Source: Daphnia pulex (taxonomy: Eukaryota > Arthropoda > Branchiopoda > Diplostraca > Daphniidae). From it: a stretch of DNA of 64,000 nucleotides. The number at the start of each line of letters is the position of its first letter. Position 1 is the first letter of the stretch. A model generated the notes under the pieces. It saw only the letters and a list, made by a program, of their open reading frames with translations, had not been told where the DNA came from and searched no databases. The position numbers and the translations under genes were made by a program. Location of the stretch: the NCBI RefSeq assembly GCF_021134715.1, contig NC_060025.1, forward strand, positions 1-64,000. Direction: 5' to 3'. This document shows, piece after piece, positions 1 to 12,440 of this stretch.

Positions 1-3000
1 CCTAACCTAACCTAACCTAACCTAACCTAACCTAACCTAACCTAACCTAACCTAACCTAACCTAACCTAACCTAACCTAACCTAACCTAACCTAACCTAA
101 CCTAACCTAACCTAACCTAACCTAACCTAACCTAACCTAACCTAACCTAACCTAACCTAACCTAACCTAACCTAACCTAACCTAACCTAACCTAACCTAA
201 CCTAACCTAACCTAACCTAACCTAACCTAACCTAACCTAACCTAACCTAACCTAACCTAACCTAACCTAACCTAACCTAACCTAACCTAACCTAACCTAA
301 CCTAACCTAACCTAACCTAACCTAACCTAACCTAACCTAACCTAACCTAACCTAACCTAACCTAACCTAACCTAACCTAACCTAACCTAACCTAACCTAA
401 CCTAACCTAACCTAACCTAACCTAACCTAACCTAACCTAACCTAACCTAACCTAACCTAACCTAACCTAACCTAACCTAACCTAACCTAACCTAACCTAA
501 CCTAACCTAACCTAACCTAACCTAACCTAACCTAACCTAACCTAACCTAACCTAACCTAACCTAACCTAACCTAACCTAACCTAACCTAACCTAACCTAA
601 CCTAACCTAACCTAACCTAACCTAACCTAACCTAACCTAACCTAACCTAACCTAACCTAACCTAACCTAACCTAACCTAACCTAACCTAACCTAACCTAA
701 CCTAACCTAACCTAACCTAACCTAACCTAACCTAACCTAACCTAACCTAACCTAACCTAACCTAACCTAACCTAACCTAACCTAACCTAACCTAACCTAA
801 CCTAACCTAACCTAACCTAACCTAACCTAACCTAACCTAACCTAACCTAACCTAACCTAACCTAACCTAACCTAACCTAACCTAACCTAACCTAACCTAA
901 CCTAACCTAACCTAACCTAACCTAACCTAACCTAACCTAACCTAACCTAACCTAACCTAACCTAACCTAACCTAACCTAACCTAACCTAACCTAACCTAA
1001 CCTAACCTAACCTAACCTAACCTAACCTAACCTAACCTAACCTAACCTAACCTAACCTAACCTAACCTAACCTAACCTAACCTAACCTAACCTAACCTAA
1101 CCTAACCTAACCTAACCTAACCTAACCTAACCTAACCTAACCTAACCTAACCTAACCTAACCTAACCTAACCTAACCTAACCTAACCTAACCTAACCTAA
1201 CCTAACCTAACCTAACCTAACCTAACCTAACCTAACCTAACCTAACCTAACCTAACCTAACCTAACCTAACCTAACCTAACCTAACCTAACCTAACCTAA
1301 CCTAACCTAACCTAACCTAACCTAACCTAACCTAACCTAACCTAACCTAACCTAACCTAACCTAACCTAACCTAACCTAACCTAACCTAACCTAACCTAA
1401 CCTAACCTAACCTAACCTAACCTAACCTAACCTAACCTAACCTAACCTAACCTAACCTAACCTAACCTAACCTAACCTAACCTAACCTAACCTAACCTAA
1501 CCTAACCTAACCTAACCTAACCTAACCTAACCTAACCTAACCTAACCTAACCTAACCTAACCTAACCTAACCTAACCTAACCTAACCTAACCTAACCTAA
1601 CCTAACCTAACCTAACCTAACCTAACCTAACCTAACCTAACCTAACCTAACCTAACCTAACCTAACCTAACCTAACCTAACCTAACCTAACCTAACCTAA
1701 CCTAACCTAACCTAACCTAACCTAACCTAACCTAACCTAACCTAACCTAACCTAACCTAACCTAACCTAACCTAACCTAACCTAACCTAACCTAACCTAA
1801 CCTAACCTAACCTAACCTAACCTAACCTAACCTAACCTAACCTAACCTAACCTAACCTAACCTAACCTAACCTAACCTAACCTAACCTAACCTAACCTAA
1901 CCTAACCTAACCTAACCTAACCTAACCTAACCTAACCTAACCTAACCTAACCTAACCTAACCTAACCTAACCTAACCTAACCTAACCTAACCTAACCTAA
2001 CCTAACCTAACCTAACCTAACCTAACCTAACCTAACCTAACCTAACCTAACCTAACCTAACCTAACCTAACCTAACCTAACCTAACCTAACCTAACCTAA
2101 CCTAACCTAACCTAACCTAACCTAACCTAACCTAACCTAACCTAACCTAACCTAACCTAACCTAACCTAACCTAACCTAACCTAACCTAACCTAACCTAA
2201 CCTAACCTAACCTAACCTAACCTAACCTAACCTAACCTAACCTAACCTAACCTAACCTAACCTAACCTAACCTAACCTAACCTAACCTAACCTAACCTAA
2301 CCTAACCTAACCTAACCTAACCTAACCTAACCTAACCTAACCTAACCTAACCTAACCTAACCTAACCTAACCTAACCTAACCTAACCTAACCTAACCTAA
2401 CCTAACCTAACCTAACCTAACCTAACCTAACCTAACCTAACCTAACCTAACCTAACCTAACCTAACCTAACCTAACCTAACCTAACCTAACCTAACCTAA
2501 CCTAACCTAACCTAACCTAACCTAACCTAACCTAACCTAACCTAACCTAACCTAACCTAACCTAACCTAACCTAACCTAACCTAACCTAACCTAACCTAA
2601 CCTAACCTAACCTAACCTAACCTAACCTAACCTAACCTAACCTAACCTAACCTAACCTAACCTAACCTAACCTAACCTAACCTAACCTAACCTAACCTAA
2701 CCTAACCTAACCTAACCTAACCTAACCTAACCTAACCTAACCTAACCTAACCTAACCTAACCTAACCTAACCTAACCTAACCTAACCTAACCTAACCTAA
2801 CCTAACCTAACCTAACCTAACCTAACCTAACCTAACCTAACCTAACCTAACCTAACCTAACCTAACCTAACCTAACCTAACCTAACCTAACCTAACCTAA
2901 CCTAACCTAACCTAACCTAACCTAACCTAACCTAACCTAACCTAACCTAACCTAACCTAACCTAACCTAACCTAACCTAACCTAACCTAACCTAACCTAA

Positions 3001-6000
3001 CCTAACCTAACCTAACCTAACCTAACCTAACCTAACCTAACCTAACCTAACCTAACCTAACCTAACCTAACCTAACCTAACCTAACCTAACCTAACCTAA
3101 CCTAACCTAACCTAACCTAACCTAACCTAACCTAACCTAACCTAACCTAACCTAACCTAACCTAACCTAACCTAACCTAACCTAACCTAACCTAACCTAA
3201 CCTAACCTAACCTAACCTAACCTAACCTAACCTAACCTAACCTAACCTAACCTAACCTAACCTAACCTAACCTAACCTAACCTAACCTAACCTAACCTAA
3301 CCTAACCTAACCTAACCTAACCTAACCTAACCTAACCTAACCTAACCTAACCTAACCTAACCTAACCTAACCTAACCTAACCTAACCTAACCTAACCTAA
3401 CCTAACCTAACCTAACCTAACCTAACCTAACCTAACCTAACCTAACCTAACCTAACCTAACCTAACCTAACCTAACCTAACCTAACCTAACCTAACCTAA
3501 CCTAACCTAACCTAACCTAACCTAACCTAACCTAACCTAACCTAACCTAACCTAACCTAACCTAACCTAACCTAACCTAACCTAACCTAACCTAACCTAA
3601 CCTAACCTAACCTAACCTAACCTAACCTAACCTAACCTAACCTAACCTAACCTAACCTAACCTAACCTAACCTAACCTAACCTAACCTAACCTAACCTAA
3701 CCTAACCTAACCTAACCTAACCTAACCTAACCTAACCTAACCTAACCTAACCTAACCTAACCTAACCTAACCTAACCTAACCTAACCTAACCTAACCTAA
3801 CCTAACCTAACCTAACCTAACCTAACCTAACCTAACCTAACCTAACCTAACCTAACCTAACCTAACCTAACCTAACCTAACCTAACCTAACCTAACCTAA
3901 CCTAACCTAACCTAACCTAACCTAACCTAACCTAACCTAACCTAACCTAACCTAACCTAACCTAACCTAACCTAACCTAACCTAACCTAACCTAACCTAA
4001 CCTAACCTAACCTAACCTAACCTAACCTAACCTAACCTAACCTAACCTAACCTAACCTAACCTAACCTAACCTAACCTAACCTAACCTAACCTAACCTAA
4101 CCTAACCTAACCTAACCTAACCTAACCTAACCTAACCTAACCTAACCTAACCTAACCTAACCTAACCTAACCTAACCTAACCTAACCTAACCTAACCTAA
4201 CCTAACCTAACCTAACCTAACCTAACCTAACCTAACCTAACCTAACCTAACCTAACCTAACCTAACCTAACCTAACCTAACCTAACCTAACCTAACCTAA
4301 CCTAACCTAACCTAACCTAACCTAACCTAACCTAACCTAACCTAACCTAACCTAACCTAACCTAACCTAACCTAACCTAACCTAACCTAACCTAACCTAA
4401 CCTAACCTAACCTAACCTAACCTAACCTAACCTAACCTAACCTAACCTAACCTAACCTAACCTAACCTAACCTAACCTAACCTAACCTAACCTAACCTAA
4501 CCTAACCTAACCTAACCTAACCTAACCTAACCTAACCTAACCTAACCTAACCTAACCTAACCTAACCTAACCTAACCTAACCTAACCTAACCTAACCTAA
4601 CCTAACCTAACCTAACCTAACCTAACCTAACCTAACCTAACCTAACCTAACCTAACCTAACCTAACCTAACCTAACCTAACCTAACCTAACCTAACCTAA
4701 CCTAACCTAACCTAACCTAACCTAACCTAACCTAACCTAACCTAACCTAACCTAACCTAACCTAACCTAACCTAACCTAACCTAACCTAACCTAACCTAA
4801 CCTAACCTAACCTAACCTAACCTAACCTAACCTAACCTAACCTAACCTAACCTAACCTAACCTAACCTAACCTAACCTAACCTAACCTAACCTAACCTAA
4901 CCTAACCTAACCTAACCTAACCTAACCTAACCTAACCTAACCTAACCTAACCTAACCTAACCTAACCTAACCTAACCTAACCTAACCTAACCTAACCTAA
5001 CCTAACCTAACCTAACCTAACCTAACCTAACCTAACCTAACCTAACCTAACCTAACCTAACCTAACCTAACCTAACCTAACCTAACCTAACCTAACCTAA
5101 CCTAACCTAACCTAACCTAACCTAACCTAACCTAACCTAACCTAACCTAACCTAACCTAACCTAACCTAACCTAACCTAACCTAACCTAACCTAACCTAA
5201 CCTAACCTAACCTAACCTAACCTAACCTAACCTAACCTAACCTAACCTAACCTAACCTAACCTAACCTAACCTAACCTAACCTAACCTAACCTAACCTAA
5301 CCTAACCTAACCTAACCTAACCTAACCTAACCTAACCTAACCTAACCTAACCTAACCTAACCTAACCTAACCTAACCTAACCTAACCTAACCTAACCTAA
5401 CCTAACCTAACCTAACCTAACCTAACCTAACCTAACCTAACCTAACCTAACCTAACCTAACCTAACCTAACCTAACCTAACCTAACCTAACCTAACCTAA
5501 CCTAACCTAACCTAACCTAACCTAACCTAACCTAACCTAACCTAACCTAACCTAACCTAACCTAACCTAACCTAACCTAACCTAACCTAACCTAACCTAA
5601 CCTAACCTAACCTAACCTAACCTAACCTAACCTAACCTAACCTAACCTAACCTAACCTAACCTAACCTAACCTAACCTAACCTAACCTAACCTAACCTAA
5701 CCTAACCTAACCTAACCTAACCTAACCTAACCTAACCTAACCTAACCTAACCTAACCTAACCTAACCTAACCTAACCTAACCTAACCTAACCTAACCTAA
5801 CCTAACCTAACCTAACCTAACCTAACCTAACCTAACCTAACCTAACCTAACCTAACCTAACCTAACCTAACCTAACCTAACCTAACCTAACCTAACCTAA
5901 CCTAACCTAACCTAACCTAACCTAACCTAACCTAACCTAACCTAACCTAACCTAACCTAACCTAACCTAACCTAACCTAACCTAACCTAACCTAACCTAA

Positions 6001-8585
6001 CCTAACCTAACCTAACCTAACCTAACCTAACCTAACCTAACCTAACCTAACCTAACCTAACCTAACCTAACCTAACCTAACCTAACCTAACCTAACCTAA
6101 CCTAACCTAACCTAACCTAACCTAACCTAACCTAACCTAACCTAACCTAACCTAACCTAACCTAACCTAACCTAACCTAACCTAACCTAACCTAACCTAA
6201 CCTAACCTAACCTAACCTAACCTAACCTAACCTAACCTAACCTAACCTAACCTAACCTAACCTAACCTAACCTAACCTAACCTAACCTAACCTAACCTAA
6301 CCTAACCTAACCTAACCTAACCTAACCTAACCTAACCTAACCTAACCTAACCTAACCTAACCTAACCTAACCTAACCTAACCTAACCTAACCTAACCTAA
6401 CCTAACCTAACCTAACCTAACCTAACCTAACCTAACCTAACCTAACCTAACCTAACCTAACCTAACCTAACCTAACCTAACCTAACCTAACCTAACCTAA
6501 CCTAACCTAACCTAACCTAACCTAACCTAACCTAACCTAACCTAACCTAACCTAACCTAACCTAACCTAACCTAACCTAACCTAACCTAACCTAACCTAA
6601 CCTAACCTAACCTAACCTAACCTAACCTAACCTAACCTAACCTAACCTAACCTAACCTAACCTAACCTAACCTAACCTAACCTAACCTAACCTAACCTAA
6701 CCTAACCTAACCTAACCTAACCTAACCTAACCTAACCTAACCTAACCTAACCTAACCTAACCTAACCTAACCTAACCTAACCTAACCTAACCTAACCTAA
6801 CCTAACCTAACCTAACCTAACCTAACCTAACCTAACCTAACCTAACCTAACCTAACCTAACCTAACCTAACCTAACCTAACCTAACCTAACCTAACCTAA
6901 CCTAACCTAACCTAACCTAACCTAACCTAACCTAACCTAACCTAACCTAACCTAACCTAACCTAACCTAACCTAACCTAACCTAACCTAACCTAACCTAA
7001 CCTAACCTAACCTAACCTAACCTAACCTAACCTAACCTAACCTAACCTAACCTAACCTAACCTAACCTAACCTAACCTAACCTAACCTAACCTAACCTAA
7101 CCTAACCTAACCTAACCTAACCTAACCTAACCTAACCTAACCTAACCTAACCTAACCTAACCTAACCTAACCTAACCTAACCTAACCTAACCTAACCTAA
7201 CCTAACCTAACCTAACCTAACCTAACCTAACCTAACCTAACCTAACCTAACCTAACCTAACCTAACCTAACCTAACCTAACCTAACCTAACCTAACCTAA
7301 CCTAACCTAACCTAACCTAACCTAACCTAACCTAACCTAACCTAACCTAACCTAACCTAACCTAACCTAACCTAACCTAACCTAACCTAACCTAACCTAA
7401 CCTAACCTAACCTAACCTAACCTAACCTAACCTAACCTAACCTAACCTAACCTAACCTAACCTAACCTAACCTAACCTAACCTAACCTAACCTAACCTAA
7501 CCTAACCTAACCTAACCTAACCTAACCTAACCTAACCTAACCTAACCTAACCTAACCTAACCTAACCTAACCTAACCTAACCTAACCTAACCTAACCTAA
7601 CCTAACCTAACCTAACCTAACCTAACCTAACCTAACCTAACCTAACCTAACCTAACCTAACCTAACCTAACCTAACCTAACCTAACCTAACCTAACCTAA
7701 CCTAACCTAACCTAACCTAACCTAACCTAACCTAACCTAACCTAACCTAACCTAACCTAACCTAACCTAACCTAACCTAACCTAACCTAACCTAACCTAA
7801 CCTAACCTAACCTAACCTAACCTAACCTAACCTAACCTAACCTAACCTAACCTAACCTAACCTAACCTAACCTAACCTAACCTAACCTAACCTAACCTAA
7901 CCTAACCTAACCTAACCTAACCTAACCTAACCTAACCTAACCTAACCTAACCTAACCTAACCTAACCTAACCTAACCTAACCTAACCTAACCTAACCTAA
8001 CCTAACCTAACCTAACCTAACCTAACCTAACCTAACCTAACCTAACCTAACCTAACCTAACCTAACCTAACCTAACCTAACCTAACCTAACCTAACCTAA
8101 CCTAACCTAACCTAACCTAACCTAACCTAACCTAACCTAACCTAACCTAACCTAACCTAACCTAACCTAACCTAACCTAACCTAACCTAACCTAACCTAA
8201 CCTAACCTAACCTAACCTAACCTAACCTAACCTAACCTAACCTAACCTAACCTAACCTAACCTAACCTAACCTAACCTAACCTAACCTAACCTAACCTAA
8301 CCTAACCTAACCTAACCTAACCTAACCTAACCTAACCTAACCTAACCTAACCTAACCTAACCTAACCTAACCTAACCTAACCTAACCTAACCTAACCTAA
8401 CCTAACCTAACCTAACCTAACCTAACCTAACCTAACCTAACCTAACCTAACCTAACCTAACCTAACCTAACCTAACCTAACCTAACCTAACCTAACCTAA
8501 CCTAACCTAACCTAACCTAACCTAACCTAACCTAACCTAACCTAACCTAACCTAACCTAACCTAACCTAACCTAACCTAACCTAA
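1..8585. repeat. Telomere, (CCTAA)n / (TTAGG)n
   Basis: An uninterrupted CCTAA pentamer runs from the first base to 8585, which is 1,717 units; I saw no variant unit. The + strand is the C-rich strand, so the chromosome end lies to the left and the G-rich TTAGG strand runs outwards. TTAGG is the ancestral arthropod telomere repeat made by telomerase. The complete absence of variants over 8.6 kb suggests active telomerase maintenance, although consensus polishing of an assembly could also erase rare variants. Confidence 0.98.
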
Positions 8586-11500
8586 CCATATGTTTTCTTG
8601 TTTAGTTTTTAATTTCGAATCGAATAAAGTTTGTCTGGTGTCGCTGCGATTAGCCGTTCTCGAGATATTCACTTTCAAAATTTCAGGACTTCCTTGGGTA
8701 TCACTTGAAAAAAAAATCCAGAGGTTAGGTTAGGTTACATCAACTTCTTCCGATTTTGACCAAAACGACATAAAAGACGTGTTTTGACACGAGGAACTCG
8801 AATTTCGCAAAATAAAACTCGTACGGCCACTCGGTATCCCTCAAAACTCGATTCAAACACTTGAAAGTCAAAATTTTCACAAGTACCGTCACTGAAAGTG
8901 GATGACTGATCAACCATATGTTTTCTTGTTCAGTTTTTAATTTCGAATCGAATAAAGTTTGTCTGGTGTCGCTGCGATTAGCCGTTCTCGAGATATTCAC
9001 TTTCCAAATTTCAGGACTTCCTTGGGTATCACTTGAAAAAAAAATCCAGAGGTTAGGTTAGGTTACATCAACTTCTTCCGATTTTGACCAAAACGACATA
9101 AAAGACGTATTTTGACACGAGGAACTCGAATTTCGCAAAATAAAACTCGTACGGCCACTCGGTATCCCTCATAACTCGATTCAAACACTTGAAAGTCAAA
9201 ATTTTCACAAGTACCGTCACTGAAAGTGGATGACTGATCAACCATATGTTTTCTTGTTCAGTTTTTAATTTCGAATCGAATAAAGTTTGTCTGGTGTCGC
9301 TGCGATTAGCCGTTCTCGAGATATTCACTTTCAAAATTTCAGGACTTCCTTGGGTATCACTTGAAAAAAAAATCCAGAGGTTAGGTTAGGTTACATCAAC
9401 TTCTTCCGATTTTGACCAAAACGACATAAAAGACGTGTTTTGACACGAGGAACTTGAATTTCGCAAAATAAAACTCGTACGGCCAAACGGTATCCCTCAA
9501 AACGCGATTCAAACACTTGAAAGTCAAAATTTTCACAAGTACCGTCACTGAAAGTGGATGACTGATCAATCATATGTTTTCTTGTTCAGTTTTTAATTTC
9601 GAATCGAATAAAGTTTGTCTGGTGTCGCTGCGATTAGCCGTTCTCGAGATATTCACTTTCCAAATTTCAGGACTTCCTTGGGTATCACTTGAAAAAAAAA
9701 TCCAGAGGTTAGGTTAGGTTACATCAACTTCTTCCGATTTTGACCAAAACGACATAAAAGACGTGTTTTGACACGAGGAACTTGAATTTCGCAAAATAAA
9801 ACTCGTACGGCCACTCGGTATCCCTCAAAACGCGATTCAAACACTTGAAAGTCAAAATTTTCACAAGTACCGTCACTGAAAGTGGATGACTGATCAACCA
9901 TATGTTTTCTTGTTCAGTTTTTAATTTCGAATCGAATAAAGTTTGTCTGGTGTCGCTGCGATTAGCCGTTCTCGAGATATTCACTTTCCAAATTTCAGGA
10001 CTTCCTTGGGTATCACTTGAAAAAAAAATCCAGAGGTTAGGTTAGGTTACATCAACTTCTTCCGATTTTGACCAAAACGACATAAAAGACGTGTTTTGAC
10101 ACGAGGAACTTGAATTTCGCAAAATAAAACTCGTACGGCCAAACGGTATCCCTCAAAACGCGATTCAAACACTTGAAAGTCAAAATTTTCACAAGTACCG
10201 TCACTGAAAGTGGATGACTGATCAATCATATGTTTTCTTGTTCAGTTTTTAATTTCGAATCGAATAAAGTTTGTCTGGTGTCGCTGCGATTAGCCGTTCT
10301 CGAGATATTCACTTTCCAAATTTCAGGACTTCCTTGGGTATCACTTGAAAAAAAAATCCAGAGGTTAGGTTAGGTTACATCAACTTCTTCCGATTTTGAC
10401 CAAAACGACATAAAAGACGTGTTTTGACACGAGGAACTTGAATTTCGCAAAATAAAACTCGTACGGCCACTCGGTATCCCTCAAAACGCGATTCAAACAC
10501 TTGAAAGTCAAAATTTTCACAAGTACCGTCACTGAAAGTGGATGACTGATCAACCATATGTTTTCTTGTTCAGTTTTTAATTTCGAATCGAATAAAGTTT
10601 GTCTGGTGTCGCTGCGATTAGCCGTTCTCGAGATATTCACTTTCCAAATTTCAGGACTTCCTTGGGTATCACTTGAAAAAAAAATCCAGAGGTTAGGTTA
10701 GGTTACATCAACTTCTTCCGATTTTGACCAAAACGACATAAAAGACGTGTTTTGACACGAGGAACTTGAATTTCGCAAAATAAAACTCGTACGGCCACTC
10801 GGTATCCCTCAAAACGCGATTCAAACACTTGAAAGTCAAAATTTTCACAAGTACCGTCACTGAAAGTGGATGACTGATCAACCATATGTTTTCTTGTTCA
10901 GTTTTTAATTTCGAATCGAATAAAGTTTGTCTGGTGTCGCTGCGATTAGCCGTTCTCGAGATATTCACTTTCCAAATTTCAGGACTTCCTTGGGTATCAC
11001 TTGAAAAAAAAATCCAGAGGTTAGGTTAGGTTACATCAACTTCTTCCGATTTTGACCAAAACGACATAAAAGACGTGTTTTGACACGAGGAACTTGAATT
11101 TCGCAAAATAAAACTCGTACGGCCACTCGGTATCCCTCAAAACGCGATTCAAACACTTGAAAGTCAAAATTTTCACAAGTACCGTCACTGAAAGTGGATG
11201 ACTGATCAACCATATGTTTTCTTGTTTAGTTTTTAATTTCGAATCGAATAAAGTTTGTCTGGTGTCGCTGCGATTAGCCGTTCTCGAGATATTCACTTTC
11301 AAAATTTCAGGACTTCCTTGGGTATCACTTGAAAAAAAAATCCAGAGGTTAGGTTAGGTTACATCAACTTCTTCCGATTTTGACCAAAACGACATAAAAG
11401 ACGTGTTTTGACACGAGGAACTCGAATTTCGCAAAATAAAACTCGTACGGCCACTCGGTATCCCTCAAAACTCGATTCAAACACTTGAAAGTCAAAATTT

Positions 11501-12440
11501 TCACAAGTACCGTCACTGAAAGTGGATGACTGATCAACCATATGTTTTCTTGTTCAGTTTTTAATTTCGAATCGAATAAAGTTTGTCTGGTGTCGCTGCG
11601 ATTAGCCGTTCTCGAGATATTCACTTTCAAAATTTCAGGACTTCCTTGGGTATCACTTGAAAAAAAAATCCAGAGGTTAGGTTAGGTTACATCAACTTCT
11701 TCCGATTTTGACCAAAACGACATAAAAGACGTGTTTTGACACGAGGAACTCGAATTTCGCAAAATAAAACTCGTACGGCCACTCGGTATCCCTCAAAACT
11801 CGATTCAAACACTTGAAAGTCAAAATTTTCACAAGTACCGTCACTGAAAGTGGATGACTGATCAACCATATGTTTTCTTGTTCAGTTTTTAATTTCGAAT
11901 CGAATAAAGTTTGTCTGGTGTCGCTGCGATTAGCCGTTCTCGAGATATTCACTTTCCAAATTTCAGGACTTCCTTGGGTATCACTTGAAAAAAAAATCCA
12001 GAGGTTAGGTTAGGTTACATCAACTTCTTCCGATTTTGACCAAAACGACATAAAAGACGTGTTTTGACACGAGGAACTCGAATTTCGCAAAATAAAACTC
12101 GTACGGCCACTCGGTATCCCTCAAAACGCGATTCAAACACTTGAAAGTCAAAATTTTCACAAGTACCGTCACTGAAAGTGGATGACTGATCAACCATATG
12201 TTTTCTTGTTCAGTTTTTAATTTCGAATCGAATAAAGTTTGTCTGGTGTCGCTGCGATTAGCCGTTCTCGAGATATTCACTTTCAACATTTCAGGACTTC
12301 CTTGGGTATCACTTGAAAAAAAATCCAGAGGTTAGGTTAGGTTACATCAACTTCTTCCGATTTTGACCGAAACGACATAAAAGACGTGTTTTGACACGAG
12401 GAACTCGAATTTCGCAAAATAAAACTCGTACGGCCACTCC
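8586..12440. repeat. Subtelomeric 328-bp tandem repeat, about 11.75 copies
   Basis: Equivalent positions recur every 328 bp (for example 8735, 9063, 9391 and on to 12015). The first unit is cut by the telomere and the last is cut at 12440, where the 127-bp satellite starts. Copies are near identical. They differ at a few diagnostic sites (CCACTCGG or CCAAACGG; AACTCGATT or AACGCGATT), and between about 9391 and 10700 the variants alternate with a 656-bp dimer period. Each unit has an A9 run followed by three TTAGG units. Short minus-strand open frames of 60-89 codons repeat in every unit, but they are a by-product of the repeat and have no gene signals. Confidence 0.95.
8723..12344 (+). repeat. 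Twelve interstitial TTAGG tracts, inverted relative to the telomere
   Basis: Each 328-bp unit carries GGTTAGGTTAGGTTA, first at 8723-8737 and then every 328 bp to about 12330-12344. On the + strand these read TTAGG, whereas the terminal tract reads CCTAA, so they point towards the centromere. The flanking bases (CCAGA before, CATCAAC after) are the same in every unit, so the tract is an amplified part of the unit and not twelve independent insertions. Confidence 0.93.

Noticed and set aside
8735..12289. Repeating minus-strand open frames of 60-89 codons in the 328-bp units
   Set aside because: They recur only because the DNA repeats, overlap one another in two frames, and have no promoter, splice or protein-family signal.
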